From assembly GCA_963725895.1 (NCBI GenBank), contig CAVSAJ010000001.1, forward strand, positions 1,674,001-1,738,000: a stretch of DNA of 64,000 nucleotides, read 5' to 3'. The notes beneath the pieces were generated by a model. The model was given only the letters and a program-made list of their open reading frames with translations. It searched no databases and was not told the origin of the DNA. Below, in pieces: positions 53,097-62,743 of the stretch (the stretch's first letter is position 1; each line of letters begins with the position of its first letter). The translations under genes were made by a program, and so were the position numbers. The DNA is from Bog-473 sp963725895. Its GTDB lineage: Bacteria > Actinomycetota > Acidimicrobiia > Acidimicrobiales > RAAP-2.

Positions 53097-53612
53097 ATGC
53101 TGACCCGCTATACGTTTGACTCTGTGCGCTCCTGTGTCTGGGTGAGTGGCCGATCGAGCCTCCACCCGATCAACACGGAGACGCGGGGCATCACCGGCTG
53201 GTTCGAAGCATCCTTCCGCGAGGATGGCACGCTGGATCTCGGTGAGCGGGTTGCAGGAGAACTCGAGCTGTCGGTCGAGCGGCTCACCTCCGGGAACCAG
53301 CTCTATGACCGTGAGCTCCGAAGGCGGATGGATGCTCGGCGCTATCCCACCATTGAAGGACGGGTAACGCGGATCGTCGCGAACGGTGCCCATCCGAATT
53401 ACCTCGTGACGGGCGACGTCCTGTTCCACGGGAAGACGCGCAGCTTCGAGCATGGAATGCACATCACGTCGACCGACAACGCAATCGAGTTGAGTGGCGA
53501 CTACATCTTCGACATCCGCGAGTTCGGAATGAAGCCTCCGAGCATGCTAATGGTACGCGTGTACCCGGAGATCACCGTCCGCGTCGAGCTCCACGGGCTC
53601 TGGGACCGATAG
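53097..53612 (+). CDS. YceI-like lipid-binding protein
   Basis: 171 residues. YTFDSVRSCVWVSGRSSLHP, TRGITGWFEASFREDGTLDL, GDVLFHGKTRSFEHGMHI and the C-terminal KPPSMLMVRVYPEITVRVEL fit the YceI lipocalin-like barrel, which holds isoprenoid lipids. It lacks a signal peptide at this start. AAGGAT lies 7 nt before the ATG. Ligand unknown. Confidence 0.82.
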   Translation: MLTRYTFDSVRSCVWVSGRSSLHPINTETRGITGWFEASFREDGTLDLGERVAGELELSVERLTSGNQLYDRELRRRMDARRYPTIEGRVTRIVANGAHPNYLVTGDVLFHGKTRSFEHGMHITSTDNAIELSGDYIFDIREFGMKPPSMLMVRVYPEITVRVELHGLWDR

Positions 53613-53627
53613 CTGGCGCCCTGAGGT

Positions 53628-55037
53628 TCAGTCGGCCGGCAGCAAGCCTCTCTCGAGCAATGGGATAAGGCCGGCACGGCCATCGCCTGACGCTGTTGCG
53701 GCTCCACTCACCCCATCGTGCAGCCATACTTGGTCGCGCCCTTCTCGCTTCGCCCGTAGCAAGGCGTCGTCAGCCCGGCGAAGTGCGGCCTCGAGGTCCT
53801 CACCCGGCTCACTTTCGGTGACGCCGAAACTCACGGTGTACTTCGGGAGTCCGCCGACGGTGATGGCAGCATCGAGCTGGGCACGTACGGTGTTCAGCGC
53901 TCGCGCGGCGTCGACGGCTGAGCAGTCCGGGAAGGCGATGGCGAACTCCTCTCCGCCATAGCGCGACGCCACGTCGCTGGTCCGGAGCGCATCGCGTAGG
54001 ACGCGCGCGAACAGCCGCAGCGCGCGATCTCCTGTTTCGTGTCCATAGGTGTCATTGAGGACCTTGAAGTTGTCAAGGTCGGCCATGGCCACCGCAACCG
54101 GGTAGAGATGCGGTGGTACCGCGGCCACCCGCTCGGAGAATGACCGACGATTCAGTAGACCGGTCAGGGTGTCCGTCGAAGCCTGCAGCTGCGTCTCGGC
54201 CATGACCCTGAGCAAGCCGATGCGGGCCCCGGCCAACTTGGCCAGCGTGGCCAGGTCGTCGACGTCATCGTCGTCCACCTTTGCACCCGGTTCACCTGTG
54301 GCGTGAATCACGCCGACCGTGCGGCCCATGATGGAGACCGGCACGCAGAGGGCCGAGAGCCGGCCCTCAGGACGGTTGCGCAACTTCGGGCAGGCGTCGA
54401 GCTGGTCGCTGTCGTTGAACGCTTGGATCTGTGCCCGGCGGGCCGCCGGACAGCGATCGGGCGAATCCACGCCGCAGCTCGGTGGCTTGCCCTCGGGGCC
54501 GACGGCAGCCATGCGGTGGAGGTGAGCATGACTGTTATCGGCTAAGAGGAGCTCGACGGGAGCCTCTGGCAGCACGCTCGAGAAGGAGCGCTCGATCACT
54601 TCAATGACTTCTGGCTCACCTTCGGCCATGTCGAGCGCGTTCGCCAGGCGACTCTCGAAGCGCTGGCGTTGTACCTGGGAATCACGGATCTCGGCCTGAC
54701 GGTCGGCGTCAGCCATCGCGTTGCTGAGCTCAGCATTCAGTCGGGCGGCATCGGCGACAGCGCTGCTCAGTTCGGCGTTGAGGCTGCGGACTTTTTCGTC
54801 GGTGCGTCGCTGCTGGCGTTCGCCCAAGACGACGAGCACGAAGGCCAGAGGGAACATGAAGCCCATGATGATGCCGACCGACACCAAGTCGGCGTAGATC
54901 CCCGACGCGACAGCCTGGCCCGCGATCATGCAAGGGACGAAGATCAGCCCGAAGGCGCCAATGGCGATGACGGGGCTGATCAGGCGGAAGCGGGCCGACC
55001 GCGCGACTTCCCCCGACCACTCCTCCTCGGTGACCAT
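53628..55037 (-). CDS. Diguanylate cyclase: two TM helices, coiled coil, GAF, GGDEF
   Basis: 469 residues. Two hydrophobic helices near the N-terminus (VIAIGAFGLIFVPCMIAG, VGIIMGFMFPLAFVLVVLGE), a coiled coil (LNAELSSAVADAARLNAELS), a GAF domain (about 120-290) and a GGDEF domain with active GGEEF in SRYGGEEFAIAFP. RTSD five residues before it is the product-inhibition I-site, so c-di-GMP synthesis and feedback are expected. AAAGGAGG 8 nt before the ATG supports this start. Confidence 0.93.
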   Translation of the reverse strand: MVTEEEWSGEVARSARFRLISPVIAIGAFGLIFVPCMIAGQAVASGIYADLVSVGIIMGFMFPLAFVLVVLGERQQRRTDEKVRSLNAELSSAVADAARLNAELSNAMADADRQAEIRDSQVQRQRFESRLANALDMAEGEPEVIEVIERSFSSVLPEAPVELLLADNSHAHLHRMAAVGPEGKPPSCGVDSPDRCPAARRAQIQAFNDSDQLDACPKLRNRPEGRLSALCVPVSIMGRTVGVIHATGEPGAKVDDDDVDDLATLAKLAGARIGLLRVMAETQLQASTDTLTGLLNRRSFSERVAAVPPHLYPVAVAMADLDNFKVLNDTYGHETGDRALRLFARVLRDALRTSDVASRYGGEEFAIAFPDCSAVDAARALNTVRAQLDAAITVGGLPKYTVSFGVTESEPGEDLEAALRRADDALLRAKREGRDQVWLHDGVSGAATASGDGRAGLIPLLERGLLPAD

Positions 55038-55302
55038 GTCCCCACCCTCCTTTGGCCTGCCATACACGGTCGTCAATGGGTGTTCCACGTGCGGCTTGAC
55101 TTCAGGGGTGTCGTCCGACCGAAGGTGGATCTTGAGGGTCTCGGCACATTGCCGTCCGACCAGAAAGCCACCGCGACAACGAGTTGTGGGGGCATTGTGA
55201 ATCACCCCTTCGAGCACTGAGCCTTCTCCTCGATTGCCCGGGCGTACCAGCTGCACCTCACTAGGGCCATGGGGGCGAGTCTGGGAGGCGGATACTTGGT
55301 GG

Positions 55303-56064
55303 ATGGCCGATCCGGACGAACTGTTGGCCGAGGCAGAGGCCACGGCATTCAAGGGATGGGACTTCTCCAAGTTGGGGGACCGGTTGGTACTGGAGCCGCC
55401 ACACTGGGACTTTGCGGACATCGCCGCGACCGCGGCAGCAAGAGCCACAACCATGCTGGATATGGGGACAGGTGGTGGTGAGTGGCTATCGTCGCTGAGC
55501 GCTCGGGCGCCTGTCACCGTGGCGACCGAGAGCTGGCTACCCAACGTTGCGGTCGCAGCCGCGAGGCTGAGCGCCCTGGGTCTACCCGTGGTCTACACGG
55601 AGGGCGCACCGGACAATCACCGCCAAGAGCCCGGCAACCCGGCGGGCCGGTTGCCGTTCCGCACCGAGGTGTTCGATCTGGTTACCAATCGTCACGAAAG
55701 CTTCCGGGCCGACGAGGTGGCTCGGGTGCTGCGCCCTGACGGTATTTTCCTCACCCAGCAAGCACACTCGGGTTCCGAGCAGTTCTACCGGCTGCTCGGT
55801 AGCAAGCCCCGCGAGCTTCAGGAATTCGAGCTCGATATGGCCGTGGCCCAGCTTCGGGACGCCGGTCTAAGTATCGACAAAGCCGATGCAGGGGTCGCGA
55901 CAACAGTCTTCGCCGACATCGGTGCTCTCGCCTGGTATCTGCGGTCGGTGCCCTGGGCTGTCCCCGACTTCACAGTCAGCACTTACCGGCAGGCGCTCCT
56001 TCGGCTTCACGACGGTCCCATCCGGGTTGGCTCCACCAGGTTCTGGCTGCAAGCCCATAAGTAG
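55303..56064 (+). CDS. SAM-dependent methyltransferase-like protein
   Basis: 253 residues. MLDMGTGGGEWLSSLSARAP is the SAM motif, followed by VTVATESWLPNVAVAAARLS and FDLVTNRHESFRADEVARVL, RPDGIFLTQQ. The long C-terminal part has no recognised domain. Substrate unknown. GATACT lies 6 nt before the ATG. Confidence 0.82.
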   Translation: MADPDELLAEAEATAFKGWDFSKLGDRLVLEPPHWDFADIAATAAARATTMLDMGTGGGEWLSSLSARAPVTVATESWLPNVAVAAARLSALGLPVVYTEGAPDNHRQEPGNPAGRLPFRTEVFDLVTNRHESFRADEVARVLRPDGIFLTQQAHSGSEQFYRLLGSKPRELQEFELDMAVAQLRDAGLSIDKADAGVATTVFADIGALAWYLRSVPWAVPDFTVSTYRQALLRLHDGPIRVGSTRFWLQAHK

Positions 56065-56121
56065 CGCACCTAGCGGCTGAATCGGGGCAGGCACACTGTT
56101 TCTTCGGCGCCCCTGTTCGGC

Positions 56122-56145
56122 GCCCCCGGCACGATTCGAACGTGC
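56122..56145 (-). other. tRNA-like 3' fragment (T-arm plus acceptor strand)
   Basis: Minus strand: GCACG-TTCGAAT-CGTGC forms a perfect five-base-pair T-arm, followed by CGGGGGC-G, as at the 3' end of a tRNA starting GCCCCCG (tRNA-Arg type). No D-arm or anticodon arm lies upstream, so it is not a complete gene. It adjoins an IS110 remnant, suggesting an old attachment or insertion site. TTCGGCGCCC repeats follow. Confidence 0.45.
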
Positions 56146-56179
56146 GACACTCGGCGTAGCAGTCCTTTGTCAAGCGCTG

Positions 56180-57310
56180 GCGAGAGCGGCCCTTGACGAT
56201 GTCGGACTCGACGATGAAGCTTGACCGTGGGGAACGTCGCCTCGTTTCTCATCTCTACCTGAGCGTGACGTCTTTCGTGCCTCGAGCACTTGAGGGACCT
56301 TCCCCCTTTCTTTTTCATCCGCCTGCGTCTGCGGGCTTCTTCGGACACCTTGAAGTGCTCGGCCACGATCACCTTGCCTTCAGCGATGGTGATCGGCCTG
56401 CCGTCGAGATCCCCCAAGACGTAGGGCTCCTGGCGCAACAACGTCACCCAGGCCCCGTCCGGCGAGGTGAGCGGCCACCACGCAGACCGCCTTGTTGTGA
56501 TGCGCTCCTTGCTCGACCATCTGGCCCCGGTATTGGACATGGCTTCGCCCTTGGCGTCGGACTCCTCGGTCTCTGAGGCCTTGGGGGTGAGCACGGTGAA
56601 GCGCCGGAACCTCGCCGCCCTCGGGAATCGACTGGGCCGGCGCATGGCGGCCACCAACGTCGGGCCTCCGATGATGCCGACCCCGGGGAGCGAACGGGCT
56701 ATCTGGCGTTCATCGACGGAGAGGTAGGCCTGCTCTGGAGCCGCCTCGTGGCGGGTGAGTTCGGCCGAGAGGGTCTTGAGAAGCGTGATCTCGGTGGCGA
56801 TCTCGTCGGCCAGGTCCTCGAAAGCAACGGCCGGGTCGTCGCCATAGAGGTCGACCGCCGAACGGGCGACGCCGACCCAGGCTGCGGCCTTGCGCTGTGC
56901 GTACGCGCTTCCGCGCCGCGTCTCCCTTTGGATGCGAGCTGCCAAGTGGGCCTCGCAGACCGTGGGCAGGCGGTGCGGGTTGGCGTAGTGCTCGAGTACG
57001 ACCCGCTGCGCGTCACGGAATGCGGTATCCATGGCCTCGTCGACACACGGCATCATTTGGCGAGCCAGCTCTCGGATGCGGGTCTTCTGCCGACCGATCT
57101 GTCGGACCAGGCGCTCGCAGGCGCGCACACGACGATGGAGCGCAGCGGCCCTCCCCTTGGCCACCTCGAGTGGGAGCAAACAGTCGGGGTCGACAAAGGG
57201 CATCTCGCCGAGCGTCAGCGCGTCGATCTGGTTCGTCTTGGCGTGACGCTTGAAGAACTTGCGTAGGTCCGACACCTTGGCCGAAGAGACCCGATGACGG
57301 TGTGGCTTCG
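56180..57310 (-). pseudogene. IS110-family transposase remnant
   Basis: SDLRKFFKRHAKTNQIDALT (DEDD-domain interior), a coiled region, then SLPGVGIIGGPTLVAAMRRP, RFRRFTVLTPKASETEESDA (Tnp_20 Ser domain) and EPYVLGDLDGRPITIAEGKV show an IS110 transposase. The N-terminus with the first catalytic Asp is missing. About 30 residues after MSNTG are deleted, and MVEQGAHHNKAVCVVAAHLA lies in another frame, so it is inactive. The ends of the element are not visible. Confidence 0.8.
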
Positions 57311-57567
57311 ACTTCTCCTCTCAGGAGCGTGAGCGATTGCACCGGGCCCTCGTGCACGCCCTGCCAAGCCTTCACGGAGTCATTTTCCCCGCCGAAGACT
57401 GAGAGTCACATCGGGATCCACCTGTACTAGTTGCGCCCTCCCACCTACCAGGCGATATGAACTCCCCCGCCGGATTCGTGAATCTGCCGTTTCGTGCACG
57501 AAAATGACCCCGGCGTTCAAAAAGAATGGACACTCGGAGCACAGTCTCGGTCCGGATCGGTCCGCGC
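57311..57567. other. Intergenic strip beside the IS110 remnant
   Basis: No gene recognised. If the IS110 were complete, its non-coding left end (site of the guide or bridge RNA) would be expected here. I see no clear stem-loops of that kind. The short frames present look unconstrained. Confidence 0.3.
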
Positions 57568-58122
57568 TCAGCCCACCCGGCGCAGGGTGTTGTGGTCTGT
57601 GTGAGCGAACGGCTCGTCAAACTCTTTCATCCGGAGCATGGTGACCTCGTCGTAGGACCAGGTGTCCCGGCCCAGCGTGATGGTCACCTCATAGCTCAGG
57701 GTGCTGGCGTTCTTGGCTAGGTACTTGTTCTCGCCGATGTTGTACTGGGCCTCTCCGAGCACTGCTTTCAAGCTGAACTCGGTAGCGTCGGTGGCAGCCG
57801 TTCCTCCGGCCAGAGCCGTGATGCCGCGGGGGACGACGAAACCCTTCATGACCTCGCCGGTGGCTGGATCCCGTAGCCAATAGCCGACCTCCGTGTGGAA
57901 GGGATTCTCCTCGTCGCCCCGCCACATTGCGCTCTTGTAGTCAAGGCCATAGAGATGCTGGTCTCCGTTGTCGACCGGGCCGAAGGGCTTCATCGTGCAC
58001 TTCTCCAGGTAGGGGCTGTCTAGCACCCTCTCCTCGGAATGTGAGAACGCTGTATCGAGTCCACCCTTTTCACTCTCCCACTCCCCGACAAGCGCTCCCA
58101 GTGGTCCCCATTCATCGTCCAT
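57568..58122 (-). CDS. Nitrobindin-like haem-binding beta-barrel (DUF1794/THAP4)
   Basis: 184 residues. LGALVGEWESEKGG, NPFHTEVGYWLRDPATGEVM and the C-terminal FAHTDHNTLRRVG match the nitrobindin/FABP-like family; the C-terminal His is a plausible haem ligand. These proteins bind ferric haem and interact with nitric oxide or peroxynitrite. The G-x-W-x-G motif is only partly kept (GEWES). Confidence 0.78.
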   Translation of the reverse strand: MDDEWGPLGALVGEWESEKGGLDTAFSHSEERVLDSPYLEKCTMKPFGPVDNGDQHLYGLDYKSAMWRGDEENPFHTEVGYWLRDPATGEVMKGFVVPRGITALAGGTAATDATEFSLKAVLGEAQYNIGENKYLAKNASTLSYEVTITLGRDTWSYDEVTMLRMKEFDEPFAHTDHNTLRRVG

Positions 58123-58347
58123 GACCGATTCCTATCCACTCGACACGTCATCTGCGAGGAGCCTAGGCCGCAGCGGCTGGTCCACCCAGAGCCGAAAGGG
58201 GGCATCCGGCCGAACGGCAGTCCCCACACGATTACTAACGATTGACCTCCGATCGTCAGTACGTCCCTTCCCAGATTCGCTGCGTCGACGAGCCGCGAGG
58301 ACCTTTGGCCTCTATTCGGCCCGTGTCGGTGGGACCACCATGGTCGA

Positions 58348-59211
58348 GTGGCTCTTTTAGAGGCAAAAAGAGACAAGACGACGACCGGTCACGTCGCCGC
58401 CCAGCGTCCCGTCCGGCATCACCGGGTCCGCAACGCCCTATTGGTGCTGTTGTCGCTGGTCATCCTCTTCGTCGTGGTCTCGGTCGTGCTCACCTTTGAG
58501 GGGCGGGCCCGCCCGGTGAGCGTGAGCCAGGCCATCAGCCGCTACCACTCAGACCCCTCGGCCGACCCGGGCACCCACCCACCCCCAGGCGTGTACTCAT
58601 ATCAGGGCACGGGCACTGACAGCTTGAGCCTCCCGCCCCTCTCCCAGGCCGAGGGGCCGACGTTGCCGGGGACCGTCGAGATCAAAACCGATGGGTGCTG
58701 GAGCTTCCGCATTGACTACTCCACCAACCACTGGCAGAGCTGGACCTATTGTGCACGCCCCCGCGGCCTTGTGGAGACTGGCGGACTGGTCTGGCAGCGC
58801 TGGATGATCGGTCCGATGGCCGAGACCGATCTGTCGACGTTGCGGTGTTCGTTGGCGTTGCTGAGCATCCCGTCGGCGCCCGCCGTCGACAAGGTCTGGC
58901 CTGCTCGTTGCACGGGCACGTCGACACAGGTATCTGGCACCTTGGTCACTGTCGGAGCCACCCGCTTTCTCGGCCAGCCGAACCTGACCATCGCCGGGCA
59001 CAAGATCCCCTCTGTCCACATAGAAGTGCAGTGGACGCTGAGCGGATCACAGGTCGGCACGGAACGCGACGATCTGTGGTACGACGCCCAAACCGGGCTC
59101 CCGCTCCAGAACCGCCGGAGCATCCACCTCCGCACCGGAACCCCGTTCGGTCCTTCCACCTACACCGAGAACGGGGAGTTCGTACTCCAGAGCATGACAC
59201 CAAAGACCTGA
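58348..59211 (+). CDS. Membrane-anchored exported protein, 287 aa
   Basis: A basic N-terminus (LLEAKRDKTTTGHVAAQRPV) and one hydrophobic helix (ALLVLLSLVILFVVVSVVLT, residues 30-49) precede a beta-rich extracytoplasmic domain with GVYSYQGTGTDSLSLPPLSQ, RIDYSTNHWQSWTYCARPRG and ERDDLWYDAQTGLPLQNRRS. Resembles lipoprotein-like exported proteins of actinobacteria; no function recognised. GTG start, uncertain. Confidence 0.65.
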   Translation: MALLEAKRDKTTTGHVAAQRPVRHHRVRNALLVLLSLVILFVVVSVVLTFEGRARPVSVSQAISRYHSDPSADPGTHPPPGVYSYQGTGTDSLSLPPLSQAEGPTLPGTVEIKTDGCWSFRIDYSTNHWQSWTYCARPRGLVETGGLVWQRWMIGPMAETDLSTLRCSLALLSIPSAPAVDKVWPARCTGTSTQVSGTLVTVGATRFLGQPNLTIAGHKIPSVHIEVQWTLSGSQVGTERDDLWYDAQTGLPLQNRRSIHLRTGTPFGPSTYTENGEFVLQSMTPKT

Positions 59212-59364
59212 CCGAAACCGATTACGCCCGGTCCCGGCGCTCGGGGGCACCCCGTGCGATGAGAACCTGCCAAAGGTCCCTATTCGCGTCATGTGCTTGT
59301 CGCGACAATTGGGTAGCCACAGATCGGCTGAGTCGCCACAGATCGGCGAATCGAGGCCCAAGAG

Positions 59365-59667
59365 ATGGAGGACCCTATGAACAGCACGGAAACCGGCTCC
59401 GGGAGCTCTGATCGCATCATCGAGTCGGTCCAGGACGCCGGGAATAAGGCCCTTGAAGCGGTGCGGAAGTTCCTTGACTCCGTAAACGCTGCTTTTCCCG
59501 ATGTGAGTGCAGACGGCCCGCGTCAGAAGATCATCGATTCGGCGTTCAAGATGACCGAAGAGCTTGTCGGCACGTCAACTCAGCTCGCGCAGAAGATCGT
59601 GAAGGCGAGTCAGGATGCTCTGGGCGAGGCGGACAACGAAGCCGGAAAGTCGTCAAAAAGGAGTTGA
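59365..59667 (+). CDS. Small helical protein, 100 aa
   Basis: Mostly amphipathic helix (DRIIESVQDAGNKALEAVRK, TEELVGTSTQLAQKIVKASQ) and reminiscent of phasin or apolipoprotein-like small proteins. Function unknown. ATG 59365 or 59377 may be the start; CAAGAGATGGAGG stands nearby. Confidence 0.6.
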   Translation: MEDPMNSTETGSGSSDRIIESVQDAGNKALEAVRKFLDSVNAAFPDVSADGPRQKIIDSAFKMTEELVGTSTQLAQKIVKASQDALGEADNEAGKSSKRS

Positions 59668-59687
59668 CGGAGCGAGCGGTCTCCGCG

Positions 59688-60641
59688 TCATGCGGGGACA
59701 CTTAGGCGCTTCCGCCCGGGCCGCAGCAGGTTGCACCACCCCCGGATCACCGGATGGGGGTTCAGTTCATGCAGGCGGTCCAGTGCCATCTGCATGGCCG
59801 TTGTGATCTCTTCGTAACACGCGGCCACAGTTGCCGCATCGTCTTCTGCATCCGGGCCGTAGCTCGTCCAATCGAGCGGAGGCAAGAACTCGATAACGAT
59901 CGCCGAGGGCATCGGAAGTGGCGGCGTGAGGATGGTGGTCAGGCCATAGGGGGCAAGGAGGATGGGGAACACTTGTATCCGGAGGCGCTGCAAGCCGAGG
60001 GCTTTCGCCAGGCGCTCGCCACGCGAGACGATGACGATCGCGTCGTGTGACCCGTACGCCACCACCGGCACCACGGGTACGCCTGTACGGAGTGCCAGGC
60101 GAACGAACCCCCGATGGTCACCCAGGTCGACCTTGTGGCGTTCAGTCCACGGCCGACACGCCTCCCGGTCGCCGCCCGGGTACACGAGAACCAGGCCACC
60201 TTGTGCCAGGCCCTGTTCGGCGGCCTGCCCGCCAGCGGGAATCGCTCCGATGCGGCGCAGGAACGGACCGACGATCGGAATGCCGAACAGTAGGTCGTAT
60301 CCCATGGCGTACGCTGGCTGGTCGAGGCCCCGTCGTCGGATGATCTCGAGTCCGACCACCCAGGCGTCAGGCATGTAGAAGAGGCCGGAATGGTTCCCGA
60401 CCACGAGCACTGGACCGCTGGCGGGCAGGTTCACCTGTCCCCGTACCTCGGGTGAGAAGTAGTTCACGTAGCGCGTCACCGCCGAGAGCTCGCGCCGGAT
60501 GAACTCCGGGTCCCTCTGGAAGAGGGGCTGATCGCGAACGTGGTTCACACGCTCCGACAATCCGCGGAGCAATACAGCCCGGACCCCGCTCGCTTCTTGC
60601 GCTTCGGCGGATTCAGTTACACGTTCCGACGGGTCGGCCAT
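59688..60641 (-). CDS. Lysophospholipid acyltransferase-family protein (PlsC-like)
   Basis: 317 residues from ATG 60641. VLVVGNHSGLFYMPDAWVVG is the catalytic NHxxxxxD-type block; YPGGDREACRPWTERHKVDL, GDHRGFVRLALRTGVPVVPV follow, typical of actinobacterial PlsC-like acyltransferases. Acyl donor and acceptor unknown. The ATG is preceded by GGAGGAGGAG at longer-than-usual spacing. Confidence 0.88.
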   Translation of the reverse strand: MADPSERVTESAEAQEASGVRAVLLRGLSERVNHVRDQPLFQRDPEFIRRELSAVTRYVNYFSPEVRGQVNLPASGPVLVVGNHSGLFYMPDAWVVGLEIIRRRGLDQPAYAMGYDLLFGIPIVGPFLRRIGAIPAGGQAAEQGLAQGGLVLVYPGGDREACRPWTERHKVDLGDHRGFVRLALRTGVPVVPVVAYGSHDAIVIVSRGERLAKALGLQRLRIQVFPILLAPYGLTTILTPPLPMPSAIVIEFLPPLDWTSYGPDAEDDAATVAACYEEITTAMQMALDRLHELNPHPVIRGWCNLLRPGRKRLSVPA

Positions 60642-61049
60642 AGCTGCTACTGTCTCCTCCTCCTTACCGCTCCTCCTCCAAACTTCGCGCTGTTCGGCGC
60701 TTGAGGGAAGGGCCGTTTCGCCGTCCGAATGAGCGGATTCGAACAAGAACGCGTTCTAGTCGCCTCGTTGTCGCGTCACCTGGGTTTGAAAGTGTTCCGG
60801 GTTCTCCAGGGAGCCACGGTGGGTGAGATCCAACTCCAGACCACCGCAGGTGCCTTGGAGGATCATGCTCGTCCTCTACCGGTGGTTGCAGCGACAGGGG
60901 CAAAACGGATGCCAGCTCCGAGAGGATTCGTTCCAACACCCCAAGCCGATGATTCGATCGGCGCCATCGGGCTTGGGATCAAATTGGGCTAGAACTCTGC
61001 GCGGACCGCTGTGCTGACGACGTCGAAGGTCGGCTGTGAGGATGTGCGA
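60642..61049. other. Intergenic region without recognised gene
   Basis: 408 bp upstream of the acyltransferase gene and downstream of the ABC permease gene. Several short frames exist on both strands but none has a coding-like start, composition or family resemblance. Likely promoter for the acyltransferase. Confidence 0.4.
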
Positions 61050-61784
61050 TCACGCCGCGCCGGTGTCGTGCCGGTAGGCGAAGACGGCCAGTGGTATGAG
61101 CGCGGCGGTCCAGCAGGCGAGCACGATCCATCCCTCTGCCGGCCAGTCCCCGTGGAGGCGCGCGGCCGCGCCGGCATGCACGAGCCAGTAGGAAGGCAGC
61201 AGCTTGACGACGGTCAGCATCGCTCCGCTGTTGAACAAGCTCCCAAACGCGCCGCCGAAGAGGGCGAAGAAGACGACGAGCCAGCCCATGACTGGCACGA
61301 GGGCGTCGGTCGCGATCAGGTGACCCAAGATGAGGCCCATCAAGACGAACGGCACCAAGCCAACAAGAAGCAGGCCGCTCATCTCTAACCACTCCCCTAC
61401 GTTGAGGCGCACCCCAAGCGTTGCGCCGGCCAGGAAGACCAAGACGAGTGTGGGCAGCACCACGAGGTAGGCGGCGAGCGTCTTCGCGAGGTAGTCGGTG
61501 CGGACCCGCAGCGGCGTGATCCGCAACTGCCGGGTCCAGCCCCGAGCGCGGTCGCGCGCGAGACGGGCACCGGGCCCGATGGCGGCGAACATCGCGCCAT
61601 AGGCCGCCATCCCGGTCATGAAGTAGAGAGGAAAGGAGACGCCCGCGGCGTAGACGAACGCATGGCGGTTGCCCGAAGCGACCGCGTAGTAAACGACGAG
61701 TGGAAGCGCCAAAGACAGCGCCCACGTCAGGGGATTGCGGAAGGAGCGAAGGAGCTCGTAGCGCACGTGTGTGGCCGCATTCAT
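61050..61784 (-). CDS. ABC-2 type exporter permease
   Basis: 244 residues with six hydrophobic segments. RYELLRSFRNPLTWALSLAL, LPLVVYYAVASG at the first helix and GWIVLACWTAALIPLAVFAY at the last fit ABC-2 exporters. Its ATG overlaps the stop of the ATPase gene (ATGA), so they form one exporter. Substrate unknown. Confidence 0.9.
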   Translation of the reverse strand: MNAATHVRYELLRSFRNPLTWALSLALPLVVYYAVASGNRHAFVYAAGVSFPLYFMTGMAAYGAMFAAIGPGARLARDRARGWTRQLRITPLRVRTDYLAKTLAAYLVVLPTLVLVFLAGATLGVRLNVGEWLEMSGLLLVGLVPFVLMGLILGHLIATDALVPVMGWLVVFFALFGGAFGSLFNSGAMLTVVKLLPSYWLVHAGAAARLHGDWPAEGWIVLACWTAALIPLAVFAYRHDTGAA

Positions 61785-62737
61785 TCCCCCGCCTTCTCGG
61801 GACGAGGGTCGACCGGCTCGGCTGTCAACTCGAGGAACGCTTCTTCGAGGCTTCCGCCGCGTGCTTCGACGTCGCGCACCTCAGGGAACGTTGCGAACAG
61901 TGCCGAGAGTGCCACGTCAGCGTCCGAGCATGAAAGCACCACCGTTTCACCGTGGCGTTCGACGTTCATCACGCCGGGCAGGGCGCGAAGCGACGAGAGG
62001 TCGACCGCCGGTAGCGTCGCCCGGACCGTTCGAGACCCCGCCTTCGCCTTGATCTCGGTGGCCGGCCCGTCGGCGACAATGGACCCACGGGCGATGAGCA
62101 CGATCCGGTCCGCGAACGCATCGGCCTCTTCGAGGTAGTGGGTAGCAAAGACGACGGTCTTTCCTTCTGCAGCAACTCCGCGCATGACCTCCCAGAACTC
62201 GTGTCGACCCTCGACGTCGATGCCAGCAGTGGGCTCGTCGAGCACCAAGAGATCGGCATTGGTGACGAGGGCCGTGGCGAAGCGCACCCGCTGCGCTTGT
62301 CCGCCAGAGAGCTTCGTCGTCCAACGCTCCGCGAGGTCGCTGAGCCCCGTGCGTCGAAGCACATCCTCGACATCAAGAGGCTGCGGGTAGTACGAGGCAA
62401 CAAGCGTGAGCAATTCACGAACACGCAGGTGGTCCGGCAGTGACCCGGTCTGGAGCATCCCCCCGACCCAGCCCGATCTGACTGCCTTCACCGGTGGGAG
62501 GCCACACACGCTGACCGCTCCGGCATCGGGGTATCGCAGGCCGAGGATCATGTCGATCGTCGTCGTCTTACCTGCTCCGTTCGGTCCGAGAAGTGCGACG
62601 GTCTCGCCGGCCTTGATCCGGAGATCGATCCCGCGGACCGCTTGGACCGATCCGTAGGACTTGGTCAAGCCGGTGGCCTCGATTCCGCCGGCCTCGGCGC
62701 TGGCGGTGGGGATCGCCAAAGCAAGGCGTTCGGTCAT
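61781..62737 (-). CDS. ABC transporter ATP-binding protein
   Basis: 318 residues. Walker A LLGPNGAGKTTTIDMILGLR, ABC signature LSGGQAQRVRFATALV, Walker B DLLVLDEPTAGIDVEG, switch His in VVFATHYLEE. The C-terminal ~80 residues are an extra domain as in drug or lipid exporters (CcmA/DrrA type). ATG 62737 lies 6 nt after TACACT. Confidence 0.95.
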   Translation of the reverse strand: MTERLALAIPTASAEAGGIEATGLTKSYGSVQAVRGIDLRIKAGETVALLGPNGAGKTTTIDMILGLRYPDAGAVSVCGLPPVKAVRSGWVGGMLQTGSLPDHLRVRELLTLVASYYPQPLDVEDVLRRTGLSDLAERWTTKLSGGQAQRVRFATALVTNADLLVLDEPTAGIDVEGRHEFWEVMRGVAAEGKTVVFATHYLEEADAFADRIVLIARGSIVADGPATEIKAKAGSRTVRATLPAVDLSSLRALPGVMNVERHGETVVLSCSDADVALSALFATFPEVRDVEARGGSLEEAFLELTAEPVDPRPEKAGE

Positions 62738-62743
62738 GCCGTG

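Noticed and set aside
56070..56180. Complete tRNA gene
   Set aside because: Only T-arm and acceptor end are present; no anticodon or D arm upstream.
59365..59667. PHA phasin assignment
   Set aside because: Only general amphipathic-helix character; no phasin signature or PHA genes nearby.
60664..60992. Small ORFs on both strands between the acyltransferase and the ABC permease
   Set aside because: No ribosome site, no family resemblance and overlapping frames on both strands.
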